From assembly GCA_049841135.1 (NCBI GenBank), contig JASGHK010000008.1:372001-436000 (forward strand): DNA of 64,000 bases, read 5' to 3'. The notes below the pieces were generated by a model. The model ran no database searches. It saw nothing but the letters and a program-made list of their open reading frames with translations, and was not told the DNA's origin. The position numbers were made by a program, and so were the translations under genes. This DNA is from JACRCT01 sp049841135. Lineage in GTDB: Bacteria; Myxococcota; Myxococcia; Myxococcales; UBA5297. Shown here one piece after another: positions 9,435 to 22,262 of this stretch (its first letter is position 1; every line of letters starts with the position of its first letter).

Positions 9435-9662
9435 TCAGCGGTGGTCAGGCGGCACGCCGGTGGGGAGCTTGCCGTCCTCGGTGCGGGACGGAGCGCACTG
9501 GCACACGCGGCAGCCGCGCTCCGCGTCCATGGAGCACTCCGGCGCCGTCGCGCAGCGCAGGTCCCGGTACTCCGGGCAGACGGTCTTGTCGGACTTCAGG
9601 GTCGCGCACCCCGAAAGGCCGGCGGACATCAGCAGCGGCAACGTCGCGGCGATCGTTCTCAT
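9435..9662 (-). CDS. small Cys-rich lipoprotein A
   Basis: A 75-residue lipoprotein (lipobox LSGC). The mature part has the pattern C-EYR-LRC-APECSMD-RGC-VCQC, shared residue for residue with the upstream gene at 9672-9893, so the two are tandem duplicates. The five or six cysteines suggest a disulfide-locked periplasmic or outer-membrane mini-protein. GAGGAACC precedes the ATG. Role unknown. Confidence 0.72.
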   Translation of the reverse strand: MRTIAATLPLLMSAGLSGCATLKSDKTVCPEYRDLRCATAPECSMDAERGCRVCQCAPSRTEDGKLPTGVPPDHR

Positions 9663-9671
9663 GGTTCCTCG

Positions 9672-9893
9672 TCAGAATCCGGGCGGGATGCCGCGGGGCA
9701 GCCCGCCTTCTCCGCCGCGCATGCCGTTCAGGCACTGGCAGACCTGGCAGCCGCGGGTCGCGTCCATCGAGCATTCCGGCGCACCCGCGCAGCGCAGCTC
9801 CCGGTACTCGGAGCAGACCGACTGGCTCGACTTGAGGGCCGCGCATCCGGCGAGCCCGACCACCAGCGCCAGCAGAGCCACGATTCGCCACAC
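9672..9893 (-). CDS. small Cys-rich lipoprotein B
   Basis: A 73-residue lipoprotein (lipobox LAGC), paralogous to its downstream neighbour: C-EYRELRC-APECSMD-RGCQVCQC. The tails differ (GGEGGLPRGIPPGF here). It starts at GTG 9893 after GAGGAGG. The 9-bp gap to the next gene indicates one operon. Role unknown. Confidence 0.72.
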   Translation of the reverse strand: MWRIVALLALVVGLAGCAALKSSQSVCSEYRELRCAGAPECSMDATRGCQVCQCLNGMRGGEGGLPRGIPPGF

Positions 9894-9912
9894 GGAGCCT
9901 CCTCGAACCGCT

Positions 9913-10287
9913 TCAGCCCATCGAGATCTTCTTCACGCCCCGGCCCTCGAGCCAGGCCTTCACGCGGTCGCGCTGGTCGCCCTGGACCACCAGGGCCCCG
10001 TCCTCCACGGCTCCGCCGCAGCCCAGCGACTGCTCGAGCTCCTTGCCCCACTTCTCCAGCTCGGCGGGCTTGAGCTCCAGCTTCTCCACCACCGTCACTT
10101 CCTTGCCACCTCGGCCCTTGCGCTCCATCCGCACCACGGCGCGGGCTGGCGGCTCCTTTACGCCCGGTGCCGGCTTCGATTGCGGCGCCTGCCCCGGCGG
10201 CAGTCCGGCCTTCTTGTCCGCGAGCGCGGCAAAGGGGTTGTGGCTCAGGGCTGGACCGGGCTCGGTGGTGTCGATCTTCTTGCTCAA
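9913..10287 (-). CDS. SUI1/YciH-type translation initiation factor
   Basis: A 124-residue protein whose C-terminal half is a SUI1 (eIF1-like) domain: VVEKLELKPAELEKWGKELEQ, the invariant-looking LGCGG and a closing VKAWLEGRGVKKI. The N-terminal half is a Pro/Lys-rich tail. Bacterial YciH is thought to influence start-codon selection on the 30S subunit. The start is a TTG at 10287 after GGAGG; an ATG nearby is out of frame. Confidence 0.85.
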   Translation of the reverse strand: MSKKIDTTEPGPALSHNPFAALADKKAGLPPGQAPQSKPAPGVKEPPARAVVRMERKGRGGKEVTVVEKLELKPAELEKWGKELEQSLGCGGAVEDGALVVQGDQRDRVKAWLEGRGVKKISMG

Positions 10288-10591
10288 GGGGCCTCCATGT
10301 CGGCTCGGGCGTCAATCTAGCCCGCCTGCGGTCAAACCGTCGCCTCCGAGGTCCTGCCCTGGCTCGGGCCGGGCGCGGCGTCGGAGATCGCCTGCCGCGC
10401 CGCGGCCTTGCGGGCCGCGCTGACGACGCCGCGCGTGAGCCCCGCTGCCCCGTCCCATCCCTTCGGCGGGGCGCCGTAACACCCCCGAAATCCTTCCTGG
10501 CCCAAAGCTTGGCCCTTTGGTCGAAATCAGGGGAGAATCACGGGCGGAATTCGCCTTGTGTTCGTGAGCGCCCAGGGAAAGGGAACGAGCG
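10288..10591. other. 304-bp intergenic region, divergent promoters expected
   Basis: Lies between the minus-strand SUI1 gene and the plus-strand kinase gene, so it should hold both promoters; no convincing -35/-10 or -24/-12 pair was found. It contains a possible 57-codon minus-strand open frame described separately. Confidence 0.5.
10332..10505 (-). CDS. possible small ORF, 57 aa
   Basis: A TTG-initiated frame encoding a basic, alanine-rich peptide (starts MGQEGFRGCYGAPPKGWDG, continues with an Ala/Arg-rich helix). It would lead the SUI1 gene. No family, and the ribosome binding site is poor, so it may be noncoding. Confidence 0.2.
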   Translation of the reverse strand: MGQEGFRGCYGAPPKGWDGAAGLTRGVVSAARKAAARQAISDAAPGPSQGRTSEATV

Positions 10592-13996
<3,405 letters not shown>

Positions 13997-14067
13997 CCGT
14001 GACCCTTTCTGAACCTCGAACCTTTTGTCGGGTGGTGCCGGCCGGGAAGGTTTTGCGGAGGATGCCC

Positions 14068-15099
14068 ATGAGACTCCCGTGTGCTGCTGCGGCCCTGGCC
14101 GCGATGCTCCTCACCCTCGCCGCGCGGCCCGCGGCGGCCCAGGACGAGAACCCCTGGGCCAAGGGCGTCAGCCCCGAGGCGCAGAAGACGGCGCTCGCGC
14201 TCTTCCGCGAGGGCAACGCCGCGCTCAAGGACGGCGTGTTCGGCGACGCCGCGGCCAAGTACCGCGAGGCGCTGGGCCACTGGGACCACCCGGCCATCCA
14301 CTACAACCTGGCCCTGAGCCTGCGCACCCTGGACCAGCCCCTCGAGCAGCGCGAGCACCTGGTGGCGGCGATGAAGTTCGGCGCCGACCCGCTCGACGCC
14401 GCCAAGTTCGCCAACGCCAAGCTGATGCTCGAGCTGGTGGAGCGGCAGCTGGCGCGCGTGCAGATCCGCTGCGACGAGGACGGCGCCCAGGTGGTCATGG
14501 ACGGCAAGCAGCTGTTCACCGCCCCCGGCCAGTTCGACGACTACGTGCGCCCCGGGCCGCACTCCCTGGTGGCCACCAAGACCGGCTACCTGACCTACCA
14601 GGTCTCCAAGGCCCTGCCCTTCGGCGAGGCGTCGACCTTCGAGATCAAGCTGTTCAAGGCCGAGGACCTGACCAAGTACAAGCGCCGCTGGAGCCAGGCG
14701 GTGCCCTACGGCGTCCTGGCGGCGGGGCTGGCGGTGGGCTTGGCCGGCGGCGGCCTGCACTACGGCGCCAAGGCCAGCTACGAGAGCTTCGACAAGATGG
14801 TGGAGACCGGCACGGGCGGCCAGCCGGGGATGATCCCCACCGCGGACCTGACCGCCAAGCGCTCGCAGGGCGACGCGATGCAGGGCATCGCCGTCGGCTG
14901 CTACGCGGTGGGAGGCGCGGCGGTCGTCGCCGGCGCCGTGCTGCTCTACATGAACCGCCTCATCCCCTACCAGGACACCGCACCCGCCCCCGACGCCCCC
15001 AAGGGCGACGAGAAGCCCGCCGAACCGGCGCCGCAGCTCTCCGTCCTTCCGCTCCTGGGCCCCGACGGCGCCGGCGTGTCGGCCACCATCCGCTTCTAG
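14068..15099 (+). CDS. TPR and PEGA-domain exported protein
   Basis: A 343-residue protein with signal peptide (ends ARPAAAQ). A TPR-like part (FREGNAALKDGVFGDAAAKYREALGHWDHPAIHYNLALSL) is followed by a PEGA-type beta domain (VQIRCDEDGAQVVMDGKQL...GPHSLVATKTGY), a membrane helix (about residues 209-229) and a second one near 280-300. GGAGG six bases before ATG 14068 sets the start. It follows the kinase gene by 71 bp and precedes the Cys-rich gene by 13 bp. This pattern (kinase next to TPR/PEGA protein) is common in myxobacteria; role unknown. Confidence 0.8.
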   Translation: MRLPCAAAALAAMLLTLAARPAAAQDENPWAKGVSPEAQKTALALFREGNAALKDGVFGDAAAKYREALGHWDHPAIHYNLALSLRTLDQPLEQREHLVAAMKFGADPLDAAKFANAKLMLELVERQLARVQIRCDEDGAQVVMDGKQLFTAPGQFDDYVRPGPHSLVATKTGYLTYQVSKALPFGEASTFEIKLFKAEDLTKYKRRWSQAVPYGVLAAGLAVGLAGGGLHYGAKASYESFDKMVETGTGGQPGMIPTADLTAKRSQGDAMQGIAVGCYAVGGAAVVAGAVLLYMNRLIPYQDTAPAPDAPKGDEKPAEPAPQLSVLPLLGPDGAGVSATIRF

Positions 15100-15112
15100 G
15101 AGACGAACGACC

Positions 15113-18100
15113 ATGCGAACCGCACAGACCTACCGGATCGTCGTCGCCACCCTCTTCGCGCTCGGCTCCCTGACCGGCCTGGCCGGCTGCTTCCAGCCCG
15201 CCTCCAAGACCTGCGACAACGGCAACTTCTGCCCGCCGAACATGCGCTGCGTCTCCAAGGACGGCTTCGACCTCACCCACAAGATCTGCGTGAGCGAGGC
15301 CTGCGGCGACGGCGTCATCCAGCGCGACCTGGGCGAGGAGTGCGACGACGGCGAGGAGACCGCCACCTGCACCTCGCTGTGCCTGAAGTCGCGCTGCGGC
15401 GACGGGCACCCCAACTCCGCCGCCGGCGAGATTCTGCGACCCGGGCGAGAAGGGCGAGACCTCGGAGTGCACCGCCAACTGCAAGCTCTCCTCGTGCGGC
15501 GACGGGTACGTCAACAAGGCCCTCAAGGCCGACGGCGTCACCCCCACCGAGGAGTGCGACGACGGCAAGGAGAGCGCCACCTGCACCAAGGACTGCAAGG
15601 TCTCCACGTGCGGCGACAGCTACGTCAACAAGACCCTGGTCAACGGCAAGCCGGTCGAGGAGTGCGACGACGGCGGGGAGACCCCCACCTGCACCAAGGA
15701 CTGCAGGACCTCCACCTGCGGCGACGGCTACATCAACAAGGCCGTGGGCGCGGACGGCAAGCCGACCGAGGAGTGCGACGACGGCCAGGAGACCCCGAAC
15801 TGCACCAAGGACTGCAGGGTCTCGGTATGCGGCGACGGCTACCCCAACAAGTCCCTCAAGCCCGACGGGAAGGTCGCCGAGGAGTGCGACGACGGCCAGG
15901 AGACCACCATCTGCACCAAGGGCTGCAAGGTCTCGTCCTGCGGCGACGGCTACATCAACAAGGCCCTCAAGTCCGACGGCAAGCCCTCCGAGGAGTGCGA
16001 CGACGGCCCCAACGGCTCGGCGACCTGCACCGCCCAGTGCACCGTCTCCTTCTGCGGCGACGGCAAGACCAACTCGCTCGCCGTCCCCAAGGAAGACTGC
16101 GACCCGGGCGCCCCCGGTGCCGAGACCGCCATCTGCAACAAGGACTGCACCCTCTCCCAGTGCGGCGACGGCAAGCTCAACAAGGCCCTGCGCCCGGACG
16201 GCTCCGCGGAGCAGTGCGACGACGGCCCCAACGGCTCGGCCACCTGCACCGTCAAGTGCACCGTCTCGGCCTGCGGCGACGCCGTGGTCAACTCGCTGAC
16301 CGTGCCGCCCGAGGAGTGCGACCCCGGCGCGCCCGGCGCCATGACCCACCAGTGCAACGACAACTGCACCACCGCCTCCTGCGGCGACGGCAAGGTCAAC
16401 CCCAACCACCTGGTGGCGACCTCCGGCGGCTCGCACCCCGAGCAGTGCGACCCCGGCGCCGCCGGCGAGACCGCCAACTGCAACTCCGACTGCACCTTCG
16501 CCAGCTGTGGCGACGGCGTCGTCAACAAGCACACCGTCCCGCCGGAGGCGTGCGACCCCGGCTCGCCCGGCGTCGACACCGCGCTCTGCAACAAGGACTG
16601 CACCGTGGCGCGCTGCGGCGACGGCTACGTCAACCACGAGCTGGGCGAGGAGTGCGACGAGGGAACCGAGACGGCCAACTGCAACGGCCCGGCGGCAGGC
16701 GCGGTCGCCTGCCACTTCGCCAAGTGCCACGACGGCTACACCAACGGCCTGGCCGGCGAGAACTGCGACCCGGGCGGCACCGACCTGACCGAGAGCTCCA
16801 CCTGCAACAACGACTGCACGACCTCGCGCTGCCACGACGGCAAGAAGAACGTCGCCGCGGGTGAGGCCTGCGACCCCGGCGGCACGAGCACCACCGAGAC
16901 GTTCGACTGCAACAACGACTGCACCGCCCAGCGCTGCGGCGACTTCAAGCTCAACAAGGCCGCCGGCGAGCAGTGCGACGCCCCGATCAACTGCAACGAC
17001 TGCAAGTCGGCCGACTGCGGCGACGACATCGTCAACCCGGCGGTGGGCGAGGAGTGCGACCCCGGCGCCGCGGGTGAGACCCCGACCTGCACCTCCAGCT
17101 GCAAGATCTCCAAGTGTGGCGACGGCTACCCCAACCATGCCCTGGTCGCCCTGACGGTCACCTGCACCAGCGCCCCCTGCGACACCGGCGACACCTGCGT
17201 CGGCGGCCTCTGCTACCGCCCCGCCGAGACCTGCGACCTGGGCCAGCCGGGCAAGGAGGACGCCACCTGCAACAGCGACTGCACCTCCGCCGCCTGCGGC
17301 GACGGCACGCTCAACCGCGCCAACGGCGAGCAGTGCGACGACAAGCTCTGCGAGGACCACCTCAAGGCCTGCAAGGGCGACAGCGACTGCCGCGGCATCG
17401 GCGCCGGCGCGTGCCTGTCCGGTTCGGCCACCTGCAACGGCACCGCCGCCAACGCGCTGGCGTGCAAGACCAGCTACTGCGGCGACAGCTACACCAACGC
17501 GCTGGCCAGCGAGGACTGCGACCCCGGCCCGTTCTTCGAATCCGACGCCTGCAACTCGGACTGCACCCTCGCCCAGTGCGGCGACGGCAAGGTCAACCGC
17601 AAGCACGCGCTGGCCGGCGGCGGCTTCGAGGAGTGCGACCCCGGCGGCTCGGCCTCCGTCGACCCCACCAAGACCTTCCAGACCGCCGACTGCAACTTCG
17701 ACTGCACCGCCTCGCGCTGCGGCGACTTCAAGAAGAACCTCGACGCCAACGAGGAGTGCGACGACGGGCCGCTGGGCTCGACCACCTGCACCACCGACTG
17801 CAAGCTCTCCAAGTGCGGCGACGGCAAGGTCAACCCCAAGGCCGGCGAGGAGTGCGACGAGGGCACCGCCACCCCCAGCGCCCTGTGCAACAACAACGCG
17901 GCCGGGGCCATCAGCGCCAACGTGCAGTGCAAGCTGACCCGCTGCGGCGACGGCTGGCGCAACACCGCCAAGGAGGCCTGCGACCCCGGCGCCGGGCTCA
18001 TCGAGAGCCCCAGCTGCAACTCGGACTGCACCAGCCACCAGTGCGGCGACAGCAAGCTCAACGTCGCCGCCGGCGAGCAGTGCGACGACGGGGCCACCGG

Positions 18101-21100
18101 GTCGTCCAAGTGCAACGGCAACGACTCCCTGGCCATCGCCGCCGGGGTGCAGTGCAAGTTCGCCCGCTGCGGCGACGCCTACACCAACGCCAAGACCTCG
18201 CCCGTGGAGCAGTGCGACACCGGAGGCGAGTCCACCAACTGCAACCGCGACTGCACCACCGCCTCCTGCGGCGACGGCAAGATCAACCTCGCCCGCCTCG
18301 AGCAGTGCGACGACGGCTCCGCCGGCAGCGCCACCTGCAACCGGCCCGGCGCGGTCAAGGCCTCCAACCCGACGGTCAAGGTCGAGTGCCTCATCTCCAA
18401 GTGCGGCGACGACTACGCCAACACCGTCGGCAGCGCCGAGGCCTGCGACCCCGGCCCCACCGGCGAGTCCAATGGCTGCAACCGCGACTGCACCGCCGCC
18501 ACCTGCGGCGACGGCAAGGTCAACCTGACCCGCGGCGAGCAGTGCGACGACGGCGCCGGCGGCAGCGCCACCTGCAACCGGCCCGGCGCGGTCAAGGCGG
18601 CCAACCCGACGGTCAAGGTCGAGTGCCTCATCTCCAAGTGCGGCGACGACTACGCCAACACCGTGGGCAGCGCCGAGGCCTGTGACCCCGGCCCCACCGG
18701 CGAGTCCACCGGCTGCAACCGCGACTGCACCGCCGCCACCTGCGGCGACGGCAAGGTCAACCTGACCCGCGGCGAGCAGTGCGACGACGGCGCCGGCGGC
18801 AGCGCCACCTGCAACCGGCCCGGCGCGGTCAAGGCCTCCAACCCGACGGTCAAGGTCGAGTGCCTCATCTCCAAGTGCGGCGACGACTACGCCAACACCG
18901 TCGGCAGCGCCGAGGCCTGCGACCCCGGCCCCACCGGCGAGGCCACCGGCTGCAACCGCGACTGCACGGTCGCCTCCTGCGGCGACAACAAGATCAACGT
19001 GACCCGCGGCGAGCAGTGCGACGTGGGCGTCAACGGGAGCGCGGCCTGCAACAAGAAGGGCGCGCTCACCGGCGGCGGCACCAACGTGGAGTGCAGGTTC
19101 TCCAGCTGCGGCGACGCCTACACCAACGGCCTGGCCGGCGAGACCTGCGACAACGGCACCTCCAACAACGGCAACGACAAGGACTGCCTGGCCAATTGCC
19201 TCGTCGCCAGCTGCGGCGACGGCTACCTGGAGACCAACGGCACCGCGCCGCACGAGACCTGCGACCAGGGGACCGACAACGACCGCACCACCTGCCCGTA
19301 CGGCTCGGTCTCCTGCACGTCCTGCCGCAGCAACTGCACGCAGCTCATCACCATCAACGGCGCCTACTGCGGCGACGGCATCGCGCAGACCGGGGAGTCC
19401 TGCGACAGCGGCAACAGCCTGGGTTGCGGCCTGTGCTCCGCCGACTGCCAGGACGTCCTCTCGGCAGCAGCCGCCAAGGGCTACGTCACCTTCCCCGACC
19501 GGTGGGAGCTCGACGGACAACATGCTGCTGACCCTCGACGACGGCATCAACGCACCGGTGGTCTTCCAGCTCGTCCAGAACGGCTCCACCTCGGTCGCCG
19601 CGCCGCGCGTCAAGGTGGACATCTCCGGCAGCTCCGGCGACAAGGGCAACGAGATTGCCGGGAAGCTGGTGACGGCGATGGGCACGGTCTACGACCGCCT
19701 CCGCCTGAAGGCGACTGCGAGCAACAACGTGGTGACCGTCGAGAACGCCTTGACCGGCAAGTTTGGCAACCGGCCCATGTCGACCACCGACACCGACGTC
19801 CACCTCTACAACGACCTCGACAACGCCGACACCCTCAAGGGCGGGGTCGGCTACAGCTGCTCGGAGGGCGTGGGCTGCGCGGACAGCCGCGACTGCTTCC
19901 CCGGGACGGCCTGCGTCTCGAACATCTGCACTGACACCAGCTACAAGCTCACCGTCGTCACCGGCACCTACCTCGGCCGCATCCAGGCCGACGTCGGCGC
20001 GCTCGACTGCGGCACGGTCTGCGACGACGACTACCCGGCCAACACCCTGGTGGTGCTCACCGCCTCGGTCACCGCCCCCGCCACCTGGGGCGGCTGGGAG
20101 GCCGGCGGGCCGTGCGGCTCGGCCGGCACGGCCACCAAGTGCACGGTGACCATGGACGCCGCCAAGACCGTCCGCGGCATCTTCAACGGCGTCAACAAGT
20201 ACCAGCTCACCGTCACCCGCAGCGGCCTCTCCGGCAGCATCAGCACCGGCGACGGCAAGATCACCGGGTGCACCGGCACCTGCACCGCCGCCGACTACGC
20301 CGCCAACGCCTCGGTCACCATCACCGCCACCGACGGCGCGACCGACGTCTTCACCGGCTGGGCCGGCGCCTGCACCGGCACGGTCAACCCCTGCGTCCTG
20401 AGCATGGGCACCGCCGACAAGGGCGTCACCGCGACCTTCCTGCCGGGCGCCTCGCTCACGGTCGCCACGGCCGCCAGCCACGGCGGGCTGGGCACCATCA
20501 CCACCACCGACGCGAAGATCAGCTGCGGGGCCGACTGCAGCGAGAGCTACACGGTCGGCACCGTGGTCCGGGTGAGCGCCAACGTGGGGACCAACTCCAT
20601 CTTCAAGGGCTGGACCTCGACGCCGGCAGGGGTCTGCACGGCCAACCCCTGCGACCTCACCTTGAGCGAACCCACCTCGCTCACCGCCACCTTCGAGCAG
20701 CCCGAGCTGACCGTCATCAAGGCCGGCGCGGGCAGCGGCACGGTGACCGGCGACGTGGGCGGCGCGCCCGAGGAGCTGAACTGCGGGGCGAGCTGCGCCC
20801 ACACCTTCACGCTCAACGACACGGTGAGCCTGACCGCGACCGCCGACTCGGGCTCGCGCTTCGACGCGGCCACCGGCTGGACGGGCGACGCCGCCTGCAC
20901 CACCAACCCCTGCACGGTGAGCATGACCGCCGCCAAGAGCGTCACCGCCACCTTCATCAAGACCTGGACCGTGACGGTGCAGGTCACGGGCACCGGCACC
21001 GTCACCGACAACTTCTCGCACAGCTGCTCGAGCGGCAGCTGCCCCTTCGTCTACGACGCGCTCGCCGACGTCACCCTCACGGCCACGACGGGAGGCACCT

Positions 21101-21198
21101 TCACCGGCTGGGGTGGTGGCATCTGCACGGGCACCACGCCGTGCAGCCTCGTCGACCTCGCCGCCGACCACACCGTCACCGCCACCTTCAGCCCCTGA
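15113..21198 (+). CDS. giant Cys-rich repeat lipoprotein (two frameshifts)
   Basis: About 2027 residues once two single-base insertions are removed: near nt 15432 (GAGATTCTGC) and within the CCCC at nt 19493-19496. The N-terminus is a lipoprotein signal (LTGLAGC). Residues about 40-1460 are some forty Myxococcus-type Cys-rich (DUF4215-like) repeats with the beat CGDG(K/Y)xN...GEECDDG...C(N/T)xDC. A spacer domain (TLDDGINAPVVFQL) follows, then about six beta repeats resembling divergent InlB B-repeats (LTVTxxGxGxV...CxxxC...VTLTAT...FTGWxGxC...CxVxM...VTATF). The product should be a long, disulfide-stapled rod on the outer membrane, suited to adhesion or matrix contact; that role is inferred. 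Nine bases separate it from the next gene. Confidence 0.82.
18306..19016 (+). repeat. three tandem 237-bp near-identical repeats
   Basis: Units start at 18306, 18543 and 18780. Each codes 79 residues beginning CDDG.GGSATCNRPGAVKA and containing ISKCGDDYANTV, CDPGPTGE and CNRDCT. Differences are a handful of substitutions, mostly in the first and last units, which points to recent in-frame duplication inside the Cys-rich gene. Confidence 0.9.
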
Positions 21199-21206
21199 GC
21201 GACCCC

Positions 21207-22229
21207 ATGATCCGAACGCTTCTCTCCTCGGCGCTGGCCGTGTGCCTGCTGACCGTGCTCACCCTCCCGGGGGCGGCGCGGGCGGCCGGCACCTCGTCGG
21301 TCACCCTCACGCCGGTCTGCGTCACCAAGTCGGGCGCCTCGCTCTTCCTGGCCGAGCAGAGCGACGACTGCGCCGGTGCCACCCGGCGCTGCCGCGGGCT
21401 GCGCTGGAGCTGGGCGGCGCTGGGCAAGGCGTGGGAGTTCGAGGCGCTGGGCGAGGCGGCCGACGACGAAGCCGCCTCCCCGGAGAGCAACGCCGGCGCC
21501 GTCAAGCAGCTCTTCAAGGCCCCCGCGTCGGCCTCGCTTTCCTGCGAGCGCTACCTGAAGGCCCCCAAGCTGCGCGAGCCCAACCTCGCCGACTCGGACA
21601 CCTTCTTCACCTACTCGGTCGAGCGGGGCGTGCTGGTGCTGCACTGGGCCGACCAGAAGGCGACCGTCGGAGGCGACGTGCGGCTCTCGCGGCTGTCCTG
21701 GTGCACCGCCAAGGGCTGCGCCACGCCGAAGGCGGAGGCCAGGGCCATCGAGTCCGGCTTCACCCTGGTGGAGAAGAAGGGCGGCAAGGAGCTGACCGCC
21801 GAAGCCCTGCCCGCCCTCTCCTTCGCGAGCGGCGCCGACGCCGTCCTGGGCTTCGCCGAGCCCTCGCAGGGGAGCGGCGACACCGGCTTCGTGGTCCTGC
21901 AGGTCCCTGAGGCGCGGCTGCGCGAGGCGCAGGCCAAGCTGCTGCACCAGGACGCGCAGAAGCTGCTCGCGAAGTCGGGCGACCTGCTCTCCGAGTCCAA
22001 GGCCGCAGGGCTCCTGGACGCCTCGCTGCAGCTCAACGGCGCCGACGCCGAGGCGCGGCTCGACTACGCGCGCATCCTGGCGCGGCAGGGCGACGCCGTC
22101 TCGGCGGTGCGCGAGCTCGAGAAGGTTCGGTCGACCAAGGACCTCAAGTCCAAGCTCGACTCGGACAAGTCCTTCGTCCCGGTCAAGGGCAAGGACGCGT
22201 ACAAGAAGTTCTTCGACAGCCTCAAGTAG
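21207..22229 (+). CDS. exported protein, unknown
   Basis: A 340-residue protein with a signal peptide (ends GAARAAG). The N-terminal half has paired cysteines (TPVCVT, DDCAGATRRC, CERYLK, SWCTAKGC); the C-terminal half is a helical, TPR-like tail (DASLQLNGADAEARLDYARILARQGD). No family recognised. It is fourth in the kinase-led unit, nine bases after the Cys-rich lipoprotein gene. Confidence 0.72.
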   Translation: MIRTLLSSALAVCLLTVLTLPGAARAAGTSSVTLTPVCVTKSGASLFLAEQSDDCAGATRRCRGLRWSWAALGKAWEFEALGEAADDEAASPESNAGAVKQLFKAPASASLSCERYLKAPKLREPNLADSDTFFTYSVERGVLVLHWADQKATVGGDVRLSRLSWCTAKGCATPKAEARAIESGFTLVEKKGGKELTAEALPALSFASGADAVLGFAEPSQGSGDTGFVVLQVPEARLREAQAKLLHQDAQKLLAKSGDLLSESKAAGLLDASLQLNGADAEARLDYARILARQGDAVSAVRELEKVRSTKDLKSKLDSDKSFVPVKGKDAYKKFFDSLK

Positions 22230-22262
22230 GCCCGTAGCAGCGCCCTCGGAAGGGGTGGTTCC

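Noticed and set aside
15300..19400. Regular repeats that might suggest a CRISPR array
   Set aside because: The periodicity is coding (Cys-rich protein modules of varying length), with no constant repeat plus unique spacer structure and no cas genes nearby.
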